64,000 nt of DNA from Chitinophaga qingshengii (GTDB lineage: Bacteria > Bacteroidota > Bacteroidia > Chitinophagales > Chitinophagaceae): NCBI RefSeq assembly GCF_014529935.1, contig NZ_JACVFC010000002.1, positions 310,001-374,000 of the forward strand, read 5' to 3'. Both the position numbers and the translations under genes were made by a program. How positions within the stretch are numbered: the first letter of the stretch is position 1; every line of letters starts with the position of its first letter. This document shows, piece after piece, positions 63,495 through 64,000 of this stretch. Below the pieces are notes generated by a model. That model saw only the letters and a list, made by a program, of their open reading frames with translations, had not been told where the DNA came from and ran no database searches.

Positions 63495-63633
63495 TCAACG
63501 CCGCTTCAACCGCGCAGCATCTTTTCGATGAATTTTCTTAGCCAGGGATTTCTTTCCGGGGACCAACCGGTAAACAACGCTGCTGAGAGCCCTCAGCCAC
63601 CGTCCGGGAGTACTGATATTTCGGTTTTTCCAT
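63495..63633 (-). pseudogene. Third tandem copy of the small basic gene, internally deleted
   Basis: The start MEKPKYQYSRT and the 8 nt before its ATG match the intact copy closely, and the tail (KDAARLKRR, in another frame) is also recognisable. The middle third, with the FTxEEAxQYLRD helix, is missing. This is the most decayed of the three copies. Confidence 0.72.
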
Positions 63634-63957
63634 CGTAACGCTTTTAAAAAATTAATAATAAATGTTTACAAAACAAAAAATCAAATGATAATCAATCTGT
63701 TAAACATCTAGCGAAACGATAAAATATCAATATAAAAATTGATAAACAGGGTTACCTTACAAATATACAGGATTAACACATACCACCAAAAAAATCATCC
63801 TGTTTCCTATATCCGTTCCCGTTTCCCTCCAATTGTTTAAGCTAATTTTAATGTCGCGGGCTCCTTTACATCCTTGGAGATTACCTATCTTGCCTCCGAT
63901 TTCAGCGCCAGGCCATGTGAACAATACCCCTTACCGGCAAGGTAATATTACCGGTGA
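63634..63957. other. Intergenic region near the right edge
   Basis: About 320 bp, A/T-rich in the left half, with no complete gene. A TATCTTGCC box near 63885 could be a promoter for a gene starting near the edge. Nothing else stands out. Confidence 0.4.
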
Positions 63958-64000
63958 ATGAACAAAAACCGCAACACAACAGTAATTATCTATAGCAAAT
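63958..64000 (+). CDS. Possible start of a gene cut by the right edge
   Basis: An ATG at 63958 opens a frame (MNKNRNTTVIIYSK) that stays open for the 14 codons left in the window. Too short to identify; listed only because a promoter-like box lies upstream. Confidence 0.25.
   Translation, partial: MNKNRNTTVIIYSK

Noticed and set aside
1..64000. Search for tRNA genes, CRISPR repeats, insertion sequences and phage genes.
   Set aside because: No cloverleaf-like sequence, regularly spaced repeat array, transposase or phage structural motif was recognised by eye.

Overview
The window comes from a Bacteroidota chromosome, most likely a Chitinophaga-like member of the Chitinophagaceae. The evidence is two SusC/SusD pairs, an ECF sigma/FecR pair feeding an STN-type SusC, TAnnTTTG-like promoter boxes, YaiO-type and TonB-dependent outer-membrane proteins, and Bacteroidota-style lanthipeptide genes. 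Genus is inferred from gene content only. No tRNA, rRNA, CRISPR array, insertion sequence or phage gene was seen.

Layout. 1-1350: a lipoprotein gene (minus) cut by an in-frame TAG and running off the left edge. 1533-9699 (minus): ECF sigma factor, FecR, SusC with STN domain, SusD and a TlpA-type thioredoxin, i.e. one cell-surface-signalled nutrient locus. 9777-10922: two small divergent genes of unknown function. 10989-24750: a class I lanthipeptide locus of the pinensin type. Its plus arm holds a small Cys/His membrane protein, an ABC exporter (one permease frameshifted), a TonB-dependent receptor and the precursor peptide. Its minus arm holds the C39-peptidase exporter, a split LanB and a LanC-like protein that has lost two of three zinc ligands. 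The two arms carry the same 15-bp dyad in their promoters. 24845-28144: a large unknown protein and a PQQ-type beta-propeller. 28388-35032: a second SusC/SusD pair and a divergent GH18 lipoprotein.

35090-44494: a sugar operon (Na+ symporter, glycosidase-like protein, SGNH hydrolase, FAD oxidoreductase) divergent from a LacI regulator. Identical paired operators lie in the divergent promoter and before the FAD gene. 45462-52979: an orphan response regulator, HEAT protein, processive GT2, TPR/YaiO outer-membrane protein and a GT-C-like membrane protein, which look like an exopolysaccharide synthesis and export set. 53043-55697: a GH5-like hydrolase, then a second lanthipeptide precursor with a zinc-complete LanC but no LanB. 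55787-61905: amino-acid permease, PEP synthase with a UspA protein, and an Ntn hydrolase. 62164-63633: an ADP-ribosyltransferase-like protein preceded by three tandem copies of a small basic gene, two of them decayed.

The most interesting parts are the two lanthipeptide loci, which look biochemically complementary (LanB plus defective LanC in one, intact LanC without LanB in the other), and the candidate toxin-antitoxin unit at the right end. All functions are assigned by reading motifs; no database search was run.
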